From CAZRUA01 sp964603125 (GTDB taxonomy: Bacteria > Bacteroidota > Bacteroidia > B-17B0 > Aurantibacillaceae), in the NCBI GenBank assembly GCA_964603125.1, contig CAZRUA010000040.1:1-29454 (forward strand): 29,454 bases of DNA. The letters run 5' to 3'. A program made the translations under genes and the position numbers. Of this stretch, positions 7,036 through 14,579 are shown piece after piece (position 1 is the stretch's first letter; every line of letters starts with the position of its first letter). Under the pieces are notes generated by a model. The model had not been told where the DNA came from, did no database searches, and saw nothing but the letters and a program-made list of their open reading frames with translations.

Positions 7036-7743
7036 ATGATTAAATGTATTGTTGTTGATGACGACATTCTTTCTAGAAAAATTGCTGAAGAATGTATCAA
7101 AAAAACTGAGTATTTAGATTTAAAAGAATCCTTTTCAAATGCTATAGATGCTATTAAATATTTAAAATCAAATAAAATTGATTTAATATTTTTAGATGTT
7201 GAAATGCCTGAGATTTCGGGCCTTGAAATGCTAGAACAACTTAAAACAGTTCCACAAATTGTACTTATTACCTCAAAACGCGATTATGCAGTTGAAGCAT
7301 TTGAATATGATGTAACAGATTATATTGTTAAACCTTTTGACTACGAAAGATTTAAAAAAGCTGCATTAAAAGCTAAACAAAATCATGAAGCGGAACAAGC
7401 CTTATCGAGTGATGAGGACGATTTTTTCGTAAAAAAAGATGGCAAATTAATTAAACTAAATCTTTCAGAAATTATTTATGTTGAAGCTTTAGCTGATTAT
7501 GTAAATATTCATTTATCGAAAACTACGGTTACTTCAACCGAGAGATTGACTGTGCTTTCAACAATGAAATCAGTTGAAGCTAAGTTACCTGTGAAAGATT
7601 TTGCACGTGTACACAGAAGTTACATTGTAAGATTGGATAAAATTAAATCTTTAGTAGAAAACAATTTAATAATAGCGGATAAATCAATACCTGTAAGCCG
7701 CTCCAATAAAGAAGCTTTAGTAAAACGACTAAAATTATTTTAG
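7036..7743 (+). CDS. Response regulator, receiver plus LytTR DNA-binding domain
   Basis: A 235-residue transcription factor. The receiver domain (about 1-118) has VVDDD at 6-10, phospho-acceptor Asp54 in FLDVEMPEISG, the switch residue near Ser80 and Lys99 in YIVKPFDY. The LytTR domain (about 130-235) has IIYVEALADYVNIHL, RVHRSYIVRLDKI and IPVSRSNKE. No histidine kinase gene lies beside it, so the partner, usually a LytS/YehU-type kinase in this phylum, must be elsewhere. The targets are unknown, but the direct repeat directly upstream suggests autoregulation. The last seven sense codons and the stop form the left arm and centre of a long hairpin that probably ends transcription. Confidence 0.95.
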   Translation: MIKCIVVDDDILSRKIAEECIKKTEYLDLKESFSNAIDAIKYLKSNKIDLIFLDVEMPEISGLEMLEQLKTVPQIVLITSKRDYAVEAFEYDVTDYIVKPFDYERFKKAALKAKQNHEAEQALSSDEDDFFVKKDGKLIKLNLSEIIYVEALADYVNIHLSKTTVTSTERLTVLSTMKSVEAKLPVKDFARVHRSYIVRLDKIKSLVENNLIIADKSIPVSRSNKEALVKRLKLF

Positions 7744-7755
7744 TCGTTTTACTAA
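7717..7755. terminator. Long hairpin, likely bidirectional terminator
   Basis: Perfect 19-base arms (7717-7735 and 7737-7755) are separated by one base, so the real loop would be a few bases wider. The left arm is coding sequence of the LytTR gene and the TAG stop lies in the right arm. The plus-strand tail is CTTTTATACTTT. It sits between convergent genes, the LytTR gene and the marR-type gene ending at 7774, and can serve both. Confidence 0.75.
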
Positions 7756-7773
7756 CTTTTATACTTTAAAGAG

Positions 7774-8202
7774 TTAATTACAATTCTTTATTATATCATC
7801 TAAAACCAAGCTCATATTTTCAATTTCGCCCTTCAAAATCCCATGCAGGGCCTTGTTTCGGTATTTGGCTACAATGGACTTTACTTTTAATAATATTTCT
7901 TCACCTTCCTGTGTAACCTTTAAATTAGCTCTTCTTCTGTCGTCGGGATGAATATGACGTTTTAAATAACCTGCTTTTACCAATAGCTCAATAATGCGAG
8001 TTACAGAAGCATTGTCCTTAAAAACCTTTTCTGCAATTTCTTGTTGCGAAATACTTGGATCATCCAAAATACATTTAATGACAAGCCATTGATCAATAGT
8101 AATGTCAAGGCCTTCTTCTTTTAAATGCTTTTGAGCAAACTGTCGGTAAGCCTTAATAGCCTTTTCAATTTTATAAAATATTGTTTCGTTTAATTTTTCC
8201 AT
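7774..8202 (-). CDS. MarR-family transcriptional regulator
   Basis: A 142-residue winged-helix regulator with standard MarR architecture. Dimerisation helices lie at both ends, the recognition region is SISQQEIAEKVFKDNASVTRIIELLVKAGYLKRH (about residues 50-83, shown here in full only for its HTH outline), and the wing motif is HPDDRRRANLKVTQEG. ATG start at 8200-8202. The gene stands alone: the DUF486 gene upstream ends 131 bases away and no divergent target gene exists. The intervening region carries a -7 element and overlapping palindromes, so autorepression is likely. Ligand and regulon are unknown. Confidence 0.93.
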   Translation of the reverse strand: MEKLNETIFYKIEKAIKAYRQFAQKHLKEEGLDITIDQWLVIKCILDDPSISQQEIAEKVFKDNASVTRIIELLVKAGYLKRHIHPDDRRRANLKVTQEGEEILLKVKSIVAKYRNKALHGILKGEIENMSLVLDDIIKNCN

Positions 8203-8219
8203 ATGTACTATTTACCATA

Positions 8220-8227
8220 CAAATTTA
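8220..8227 (-). promoter_or_regulatory. -7 promoter element of the marR-type gene
   Basis: Minus-strand TAAATTTG fits TAnnTTTG and ends 17 bases before the ATG, implying a leader of about 13 bases. No well-spaced -33 TTTG is visible (the nearest are 10 and 25 bases upstream). Confidence 0.5.
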
Positions 8228-8236
8228 ACTGATTTA

Positions 8237-8256
8237 TCAAAGTTTGACATATCAAA
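8237..8256. promoter_or_regulatory. Overlapping palindromes, candidate MarR operator
   Basis: TCAAA-G-TTTGA (8237-8247) is followed by TTTGA-CATA-TCAAA sharing the middle arm, giving three alternating half-sites. TATCAAA also occurs twice with a 15-base period (8235-8241, 8250-8256). The cluster lies 10 bases upstream of the -7 element, between the core promoter elements, where a dimeric repressor would block RNA polymerase. Confidence 0.45.
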
Positions 8257-8333
8257 TTACATAAGAAACCGTAACTAGACTTTAATGGTAATAGGCTTAT
8301 ACCAAAGGTATTTATAAAGAGAGAAAATTTTGA

Positions 8334-8708
8334 TTACTTTTTAAAAACAAAATAAACAGCTGCAATGATACAAGCTAAAGCTGCGTAATGATTCCATTTA
8401 ATAGTCTCGTTTTTAAATACTATAACAGAAAAGATAACAAACACTAAAAGTGAAATTACCTCTTGAATTATTTTCAATTGAAATAAATTAAAAGGACCTC
8501 CATTACTTTCGTGCCCTATTTTATTAGCAGGAACTTGTAAAACGTATTCGAAAAAAGCGATTAACCAACTAATTACAATAAAAAATAAAAGTCCTTTGTT
8601 TTCGAAAAACTTAAATTCTTTGAAACGCAAATGACCATACCAAGCAAAAGTCATAAATACATTTGAACCAATGAGAAGTAATACCGTATAAACAGCTTTT
8701 AATTGCAT
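8334..8708 (-). CDS. DUF486 (DMT-superfamily-like) membrane protein
   Basis: A 124-residue inner-membrane protein with four predicted helices: about 5-24, 40-60, 78-100 and 105-122. The conserved family segments are NVFMTFAWYGHLR near the start, EYVLQVPANKIG in the middle and FQLKIIQEVISLLVFVIFS in the third helix. This is the DUF486 family, related in fold to small multidrug-resistance transporters; no substrate is known. ATG at 8706-8708, one base after the TGA of the CHAP gene, so the two are co-translated. The shared transcript has no functional explanation I can see. Confidence 0.88.
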   Translation of the reverse strand: MQLKAVYTVLLLIGSNVFMTFAWYGHLRFKEFKFFENKGLLFFIVISWLIAFFEYVLQVPANKIGHESNGGPFNLFQLKIIQEVISLLVFVIFSVIVFKNETIKWNHYAALACIIAAVYFVFKK

Positions 8709-8709
8709 A

Positions 8710-9309
8710 TCAATTATTTTTAATTCTTAACCAGCCTAAACACCTTTCATGCTCAAAAGCAAATAAATTATTAGAATAAGAGATGGTAAACCATACCCTA
8801 GAACTAGCAGCTACACCAGGGTTTTGTTGAATAATTTCAAGTTCATTTTCCTTTACTTGGCTCACAATTGCCACATGCCCGTATGGATTTCCTGCATGCC
8901 CATCAAAAATAACTAAATCACCCATTTGAGGTTTACTTTTACTTCCATTTTTAAACTGCAACAAATTTCTATCGGTATTTAATTCTCCGTCCGCAATTTT
9001 AGCATCAAAAAAATCCTTTGCATTGCCATAGCTATTGGGCATCTTATGCTTATAAAACTCGTAATAATACCGCTTAACAAACTCCACACATTGATAGCGA
9101 ATACCAATATTATAACCATCAGCACTCACATTTCTTTCACCAACATGTCCTACTCTTCCGTTGTAATAAACATAAACCCCATTAAGCGAATCAAGCTTAT
9201 CACCAATAGAATGAGAAAAGCTCGGGTTCTTGTAAATCTTAAGTACAAGCAACCCTATAGCAATTAAGATTACCAGAACAATGAATAGATATTTAGTTTT
9301 ACGCTTCAA
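8710..9309 (-). CDS. Membrane-anchored CHAP-domain amidase/peptidase
   Basis: A 199-residue protein with an N-terminal membrane anchor (about 7-25) and an extracytoplasmic CHAP (NlpC/P60-like) domain. The catalytic Cys is C74 in YQCVEFVKRYYYE and the His is H145 in YGHVAIVSQV; the following polar residue is probably in IIQQNPG. The QCVEF context resembles the amidase domain of glutathionylspermidine synthetase, but cell-wall peptide hydrolysis is equally possible. The start is TTG at 9307-9309: an in-frame TGA lies at 9319-9321, only ATT and TTG are available between, and no other start would keep the anchor. The start codon sits 11 bases behind a rho-independent terminator, leaving no room for a normal promoter. 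Confidence 0.85.
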   Translation of the reverse strand: MKRKTKYLFIVLVILIAIGLLVLKIYKNPSFSHSIGDKLDSLNGVYVYYNGRVGHVGERNVSADGYNIGIRYQCVEFVKRYYYEFYKHKMPNSYGNAKDFFDAKIADGELNTDRNLLQFKNGSKSKPQMGDLVIFDGHAGNPYGHVAIVSQVKENELEIIQQNPGVAASSRVWFTISYSNNLFAFEHERCLGWLRIKNN

Positions 9310-9320
9310 AAAGAGAATTC

Positions 9321-9349
9321 AAAAAAAAAGCCGCTAAAAAGCGGCTTTT
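9321..9349 (-). terminator. Rho-independent terminator after the coiled-coil lipoprotein gene
   Basis: The perfect 9-base stem AAAAGCCGC / GCGGCTTTT (9326-9349) with a 6-base loop is followed on the minus strand by a run of nine T. It ends the lipoprotein transcript but lies directly upstream of the CHAP start codon, so it may act as an attenuator for the CHAP-DUF486 pair. Confidence 0.88.
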
Positions 9350-9366
9350 ACAATAGTTAAAAATTA

Positions 9367-10227
9367 TTATTCAGTAATGATAACTAAATATTTAGATGCA
9401 CTCCAAAAATCTTCAGCGTTAGTAATTTCAAGCTTTTCAACTGGTTTTTCTCCTACTAACTTATATGATGAACTTGGGTGATTTGTTAAGATTTTTGCCT
9501 TTTTAGCTCCAATTGGTAATGAAGTTAATTCAGCAATATTAACTTTAGTAAAGTATTCCTTGTTGAAATCGTTTTTCAAAGTTGTTGCTTTACCAATACC
9601 AATAAAACCACCTTCTTTAGTAATAACACCTTTTTCCTTTAATTCTTTACTTGTTCCAATAGCATAAAAAGCAGTGTTGATTTTTTCTTCTTTTACTTGA
9701 TTCTCTTGCTCTAACTCTTCAAAATTAACTTGTAAGTTAGACAACTCAATGTTTAAACTTTCTACTTGCGTTTTTAAATCAGCAATTTGACCATCCTTTT
9801 CAGCAATAGCTTTTTCAAGGTTAGCAATAGCCTCTTCGAAACCTTTAATTTTTACGTTTGCATTTTTAAGTTTCTTGTTCAAAGAATTCATGCGAGACTT
9901 ATTCTTTGCCATTAACTCATAAATAGCTTGAATATCTTCCTTAATTTGATCTTCTTTGCTTTTTACATCGCCATCTTTAGTGCTTTTTGCAACGATTTTC
10001 TCTTTTTCTTTTATCTCATTTAAGTTACTTTGAATTTCATTGAATGAATTAACGAACTCTTGCAATGCTGCTTCTTTCTCAGTTAACTGACCTTTTAAAC
10101 CATCGTTTTCCATTCCTAAGCTATCCGCCAAAGGATTTGGTTCTTTCTCTCCATTGCCAGAGCAAGAAGTAAACAATGAACTTGAAGCTAACAATGCCGC
10201 AACTATTAATAATTTAATTTTTTTCAT
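9367..10227 (-). CDS. Coiled-coil lipoprotein
   Basis: A 286-residue lipoprotein. The signal peptide MKKIKLLIVAALLASSSLF ends in the lipobox FTSC with Cys22. A long heptad-rich coiled coil runs from about 40 to 190 (for example KEKEKIV, IANLEKAIAEKDGQIADL, NFEELEQENQVKEEKI). It ends in a compact domain of about 90 residues with the landmarks TAFYAIGTSKELKEKGVI, KEGGFIGIGK and NKEYFTK. Proteins with this layout are common in Bacteroidota, and some are annotated as Cbp1-type collagen-binding adhesins; I cannot support an adhesin role from the sequence. It is probably anchored in the outer or inner membrane facing the periplasm. It is monocistronic by its promoter and strong terminator. Confidence 0.88.
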   Translation of the reverse strand: MKKIKLLIVAALLASSSLFTSCSGNGEKEPNPLADSLGMENDGLKGQLTEKEAALQEFVNSFNEIQSNLNEIKEKEKIVAKSTKDGDVKSKEDQIKEDIQAIYELMAKNKSRMNSLNKKLKNANVKIKGFEEAIANLEKAIAEKDGQIADLKTQVESLNIELSNLQVNFEELEQENQVKEEKINTAFYAIGTSKELKEKGVITKEGGFIGIGKATTLKNDFNKEYFTKVNIAELTSLPIGAKKAKILTNHPSSSYKLVGEKPVEKLEITNAEDFWSASKYLVIITE

Positions 10228-10250
10228 TTTTTGATTGGTTATATTTCGAG

Positions 10251-10258
10251 CAAAAGTA
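10251..10258 (-). promoter_or_regulatory. -7 promoter element of the coiled-coil lipoprotein gene
   Basis: Minus-strand TACTTTTG fits TAnnTTTG and ends 23 bases before the ATG. No obvious -33 TTTG lies at 18-21 bases spacing. Confidence 0.55.
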
Positions 10259-10276
10259 AGGCTTTGTATCGTATCT

Positions 10277-10299
10277 AAAAAATGGAATTAACATTTTTT
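10277..10299 (-). terminator. AT-rich hairpin ending the LOG-uvrA-polysaccharide gene run
   Basis: Minus strand AAAAAATG-TTAATTC-CATTTTTT has 8-base perfect arms and its own T run. It lies 26 bases after the LOG-family stop and before the next promoter. The stem is A/T-rich, so termination may be partial. Confidence 0.5.
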
Positions 10300-10324
10300 A
10301 TTGATTTTATAAGCTTCAACAGTT

Positions 10325-11044
10325 CTAGAAATTAGGTTTTAATAAATATTTACTATAGAAATCAACGATATGTTTTACAGCATCATCTGCGGTATCAACA
10401 ATTTTAAATAAATCAAGGTCTTTTTCACCTATGTTTTTTTCTTCCAAAAGCATAGTCGTTTTAACCCATTCTAACAAACCTTCCCAATATTTTCTTCCTA
10501 CTAAAACAACTGGAAACTTTGCAATTTTATTCGTTTGCACCAAAGTTAAAGCTTCAAACAATTCATCCATTGTTCCAAAACCACCTGGCATTCCAATAAA
10601 GCCTTGAGAGTATTTCAAAAATATTGTTTTACGAACGAAGAAATAATTGAAGTCGATACTTTTATCTCTATCAATAAATTCGTTTGGAGTTTGTTCAAAA
10701 GGCAATTCAATATTTAAACCAACCGATTTCCCTCCTCCTCTTTTAGCTCCTTTATTAGCGGCCTCCATAATTCCAGGGCCTCCACCTGTAATAATACCAT
10801 ATCCTTCTTGCACTAATTTAAAAGCAATTTCATCAGCAAGCTTATAATACTCATTTTCGGGCTTTGTACGTGCACTTCCAAAAATTGAAACACAAGGCCC
10901 AATTTTCGACATACGCTCAAAACCTTCAACAAACTCACTCATTATTTTAAATATTTGCCAGCTATCGCTTGCTTTAATATCATTCCAATCCTTTGTTGCA
11001 AATGCTTTACGGATTTTATCTTCATTTTCGTTTTCTACCATCAT
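10325..11044 (-). CDS. LOG-family Rossmann protein (TIGR00730-type)
   Basis: A cytoplasmic protein of the LOG family, whose characterised members release the base from cytokinin or purine ribonucleoside 5'-monophosphates. The family signatures are GGGPGIMEAANKG (87-99) and PGGFGTMDELFE (153-164), with the conserved Arg in FFVRKTIFLKYSQ between them. At 239 residues it is longer than the plant-type LOG (about 190), with an N-terminal helical extension as in many Bacteroidota members. ATG at 11042-11044, with a second in-frame ATG directly after. It follows the DUF2007-like gene by two bases and is the last gene of a long minus-strand run. The in vivo substrate is unknown. Confidence 0.9.
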   Translation of the reverse strand: MMVENENEDKIRKAFATKDWNDIKASDSWQIFKIMSEFVEGFERMSKIGPCVSIFGSARTKPENEYYKLADEIAFKLVQEGYGIITGGGPGIMEAANKGAKRGGGKSVGLNIELPFEQTPNEFIDRDKSIDFNYFFVRKTIFLKYSQGFIGMPGGFGTMDELFEALTLVQTNKIAKFPVVLVGRKYWEGLLEWVKTTMLLEEKNIGEKDLDLFKIVDTADDAVKHIVDFYSKYLLKPNF

Positions 11045-11046
11045 AA

Positions 11047-11739
11047 TTATAAGTTTTTAAAATGCATAAAATAAAATATTCCTAATCCAACTAAAGCAGA
11101 AATTATGCCTGCTTTAATAATATAATCTCCTTGTTGACGCGTTTTCTCATCATAAAAAAAATGTTTACCACCTTTACTATCTGTATTGTAATTGTTTTTA
11201 TAGTTAATACCTATACTTATACCTGCTAATACGGCTACAACACTAATATAACCAACTATAAAAGGCAAAAGGCAACCAAAAAAGCTCAATACAAATCCTG
11301 CAATAACAATGTTTTTGTCTCCAGCAACTGGCGCTAAAGCCTTTTGCTCCCTTTCCAAATTTTCTCTTTCAACAGCTTGTTCATCTATTTCAAAACCTCT
11401 TGCTATTAGAGTAGCTTTAACTTGCTCGTAATTATCAACACTCCAAGCTTCCTTATGATCTAAAATTTCGAACAACTCAGCATCCGAAAAACTTTCGAAA
11501 ACATTTTCAGATTGTGCATTAGAACCAGCCTTTGCCAAAACCTCATTGGCTTCGTGAATTAAATCCTTAGGAACTTTAACGTAATAGTAACTGTTTCCTG
11601 AATCAACCGGAGAAACATAAGCTTCGATATGAATGTAGCTTATTTCAACCTCGCAAGGAATGTTATTATCAATAAATATTTCCCTTAAATCTTCCGATAC
11701 ATCACGGTTTAAATATGTTTTAAAAACAATTAAATCCAT
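11047..11739 (-). CDS. DUF2007-like membrane protein
   Basis: A 230-residue protein. Its N-terminal segment of about 75 residues (MDLIVFKTYLNRDVSEDLRE, NNIPCEVE, YYVKVPKDLIHEANEVLAKA) resembles the DUF2007 putative signal-transducing domain, a small ferredoxin-like fold. A charged linker of about 70 residues follows, then two or three hydrophobic segments (about 143-180 and 208-226) with a cytoplasmic-looking loop between. ATG overlaps the uvrA stop as TAATG and the LOG gene starts two bases after its stop, so all three are co-translated. The function is unknown. The family assignment is by resemblance. Confidence 0.75.
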   Translation of the reverse strand: MDLIVFKTYLNRDVSEDLREIFIDNNIPCEVEISYIHIEAYVSPVDSGNSYYYVKVPKDLIHEANEVLAKAGSNAQSENVFESFSDAELFEILDHKEAWSVDNYEQVKATLIARGFEIDEQAVERENLEREQKALAPVAGDKNIVIAGFVLSFFGCLLPFIVGYISVVAVLAGISIGINYKNNYNTDSKGGKHFFYDEKTRQQGDYIIKAGIISALVGLGIFYFMHFKNL

Positions 11740-14573
11740 TAAAATTCTTTTTTTAGATACTCAGCAGTATAGCTTTGCTTATTTTTAATTACTTCCTCAG
11801 GAGTTCCCTGGCAAACTATGTTCCCTCCTTTTTCTCCACCTTCCAAACCAATATCAATAATATAATCGGCAACTTTAATTACGTCCATATTATGTTCAAT
11901 AACCAAAACAGTATTCCCACTATCCACCAACTTATTTAAAACATCCAATAAAACTTTAACATCTTCGAAATGCAAACCAGTTGTTGGTTCATCCAAAATA
12001 TAAAAAGTATTTCCTGTATCACGTTTACTTAACTCTGTAGCTAATTTTACACGTTGCGCCTCTCCTCCACTCAATGTTGTAGCTTGCTGTCCTAAAGTAA
12101 TGTAACCCAAACCAACATCGTCAAGTGTTTTAATTTGGCGATGAATGCTTGGAATATGCTCAAAGAAAACAGAAGCTTGCTCAATAGTTAAATTCAACAC
12201 ATCGCTAATTGATTTGCCTTTATAACGAACCTCTAATGTTTCACGATTATAACGTTTACCATTACACTCGTCACATTTCACATATACATCTGGTAAAAAA
12301 TTCATTTCAATCGTCTTCAAACCTGCACCACCACATGTTTCGCATCTACCTCCTTTTACATTAAAAGAAAAACGACCAGGTTTATAACCTCTAATTTTAG
12401 CTTCTGGTAACTCAGCAAACAAAGTTCTTATATCCGAAAATACGTTTGTGTATGTTGCTGGATTGCTTCGGGGAGTTCTTCCAATTGGAGACTGATCAAT
12501 ATCAATAACCTTATCAATATGTTCTAAACCAGTAATTGATTTGTATGGCAAAGGTTTTTTCTCGGCATTATAAAAATGTTTACTTAAAATAGGATACAAA
12601 GTTTCATTAATCAAACTTGATTTTCCACTTCCTGAAACACCTGTAATACAAATAAATTTACCTAATTGAATATCAATTGAAATATTTTTAAGGTTATGGC
12701 CAGTTGCACCTTTCAATGAAATTTTCTTTCCATTCCCTTTTCTTCTTTGTTTAGGAATTTCAATGGAACGTTTACTTGTGATATAGTCTGAAGTTAAAGT
12801 TGGAAACTTCAGCAATTTTTTTGGCTCTGCCGCAGCTACAATTTGCCCCCCATGAATACCAGCGCCAGGTCCAATATCAATCACATAATCTGCCTCCATA
12901 ATCATGTCCTTATCATGTTCCACAACAATTATAGAGTTTCCGTTATCTCTCAAATTTTTTAAAGCTTCAATTAATCTTGTGTTATCGCGCTGATGAAGAC
13001 CAATACTTGGTTCATCTAAAATATATAACACGCCAACCAATTGAGAACCAATTTGAGTTGCCAAGCGAATACGCTGAGCTTCACCTCCACTTAATGTTTT
13101 AGAACTACGATTAAGAGAAACATAATCCAAACCAACTTCCAATAAAAAATTAATTCGTGTTCTAATTTCCTTCAATACTTCCTTAGCAATTGTATTTTGC
13201 GTTTTAGATAATCTTTTTTCAATATCCTTAAACCAATTATGCAAAGCCGAAACATCCATGTTAGATAACTCAGCAATATTCTTTTCATCAATTTTAAAAT
13301 ACAAAGACTGTTTTTTTAAACGTGTTCCATCACACTCTTCGCATTTATTTTTATTGGTAAATCCATTCACCCATCTTTGCATTGCAGGAGAAGGATTTTC
13401 TTCGGCCTGTTTAATTATAAAATTTGCAATCCCCTCAAACGTGGAAGAATAACCTTCTGGATTAACTTCCGACTTTACCTTAAAGGTTTCATCACTGCCA
13501 TATAATAATACATTAACTGCAGTCTCGTCTATTTCCTCAAAAGGCGTATCTAAAGTAAAACCATAAACATCGCCTATAGCCTCAATTTGCTTGCCAATCC
13601 ATTGATTTTTAACTTCACCCAAAGGTGCAATAGCGCCCTTCTTAATACTTAGTTTTGGATTAGGTACAATTTTAGAAATAGAAACTTCGCTAACAACACC
13701 TAAACCATTGCAACGAGAACAAGCCCCATAAGGCGAATTAAAGGAGAATAAATTAGGAGCAGGCTCATCATAAGAAATACCTGAAGTTGGACACATTAAA
13801 TTACGACTATAGAAATTTGCTTTTACATTTTTCTTATCACTATGCTCCAAAACCATAATAGTTCCTTTACCTTGCTTCATTGCAGTTTGCAAAGATTGTT
13901 TCAAACGCGTTTCACAACCTTTCACAATTTCTAAACGGTCGATAACCACTTCAATATCATGAACCTTATACCTATCAACCTGCATTTTAGCTAAAATATC
14001 TTTTACTTCACCATCAATTCGAACCTTTGAAAAACCTTGTTTACGAACACTTTCAAACAATTCGCGATAATGTCCCTTTCTTCCTTTTACTAATGGTGCT
14101 AATAAATAGATTTTCTTGTTATCAAATTTTTCTAAAATCAAATTAATGATTTGCTCATCGCTATACTTCACCATCTTCTCTCCACTCACATAACTGTATG
14201 CATCACCAGCGCGTGCATAAAGCAATCGAAGAAAATCATATATCTCGGTTATAGTTCCTACAGTAGATCGAGGATTTTTATTTACCGTTTTTTGTTCAAT
14301 AGAAATTACAGGCGAAAGACCAGTTATTTTATCCACATCTGGCCTTTCCATATTCCCTAAAAACTGACGAGCATAAGATGAGAAACTCTCAATATAACGT
14401 CGTTGCCCTTCAGCATAAATTGTATCAAACGCAAGAGAAGATTTACCACTACCACTTAGGCCAGTAAAAACAACCAATTTATTGCGTGGAATTTTTAAAT
14501 CAATATTTTTAAGATTATGAGCTCGCGCACCAACAACCTCAATCTCTTCCGTAAATTCGTTTTCGTATTCCAT
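11739..14573 (-). CDS. uvrA: Excinuclease ABC subunit A
   Basis: The damage-recognising ATPase of nucleotide excision repair; it loads UvrB on lesions. At 944 residues the length is standard. Two ABC modules are seen: Walker A GLSGSGKSS (38-46) and GVSGSGKSS (645-653), signatures LSGGEAQR (494-501 and 834-841), and Walker B segments LYILDEPSIGLH and FYILDEPTTGLH. The C-terminal zinc finger is complete (C744, C747, C767, C770). The first zinc module has only three of four ligands: C261, Ser264 (expected Cys), C285 and C288. I recall similar CPTxG forms in other Bacteroidota, so this is probably lineage-specific rather than a defect. It sits inside a co-directional run, six bases after the lytic transglycosylase and overlapping the DUF2007-like gene. 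Confidence 0.98.
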   Translation of the reverse strand: MEYENEFTEEIEVVGARAHNLKNIDLKIPRNKLVVFTGLSGSGKSSLAFDTIYAEGQRRYIESFSSYARQFLGNMERPDVDKITGLSPVISIEQKTVNKNPRSTVGTITEIYDFLRLLYARAGDAYSYVSGEKMVKYSDEQIINLILEKFDNKKIYLLAPLVKGRKGHYRELFESVRKQGFSKVRIDGEVKDILAKMQVDRYKVHDIEVVIDRLEIVKGCETRLKQSLQTAMKQGKGTIMVLEHSDKKNVKANFYSRNLMCPTSGISYDEPAPNLFSFNSPYGACSRCNGLGVVSEVSISKIVPNPKLSIKKGAIAPLGEVKNQWIGKQIEAIGDVYGFTLDTPFEEIDETAVNVLLYGSDETFKVKSEVNPEGYSSTFEGIANFIIKQAEENPSPAMQRWVNGFTNKNKCEECDGTRLKKQSLYFKIDEKNIAELSNMDVSALHNWFKDIEKRLSKTQNTIAKEVLKEIRTRINFLLEVGLDYVSLNRSSKTLSGGEAQRIRLATQIGSQLVGVLYILDEPSIGLHQRDNTRLIEALKNLRDNGNSIIVVEHDKDMIMEADYVIDIGPGAGIHGGQIVAAAEPKKLLKFPTLTSDYITSKRSIEIPKQRRKGNGKKISLKGATGHNLKNISIDIQLGKFICITGVSGSGKSSLINETLYPILSKHFYNAEKKPLPYKSITGLEHIDKVIDIDQSPIGRTPRSNPATYTNVFSDIRTLFAELPEAKIRGYKPGRFSFNVKGGRCETCGGAGLKTIEMNFLPDVYVKCDECNGKRYNRETLEVRYKGKSISDVLNLTIEQASVFFEHIPSIHRQIKTLDDVGLGYITLGQQATTLSGGEAQRVKLATELSKRDTGNTFYILDEPTTGLHFEDVKVLLDVLNKLVDSGNTVLVIEHNMDVIKVADYIIDIGLEGGEKGGNIVCQGTPEEVIKNKQSYTAEYLKKEF

Positions 14574-14579
14574 CTTATT

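Noticed and set aside
8299..8311. ATACC-AAA-GGTAT inverted repeat after the DUF486 gene.
   Set aside because: Short stem, 3-base loop and no T run on the minus strand, so it is not supported as a terminator.
8710..9309. CHAP protein as a phage endolysin or toxin effector.
   Set aside because: It has a membrane anchor, chromosomal neighbours and no phage or secretion-system genes nearby.
10647..10847. Open frames antisense to the LOG gene, and similar frames opposite dnaK, uvrA, lysC, wzc and the carboxylase gene.
   Set aside because: They are shadows of strongly identified genes, with low-complexity products and no family motifs.
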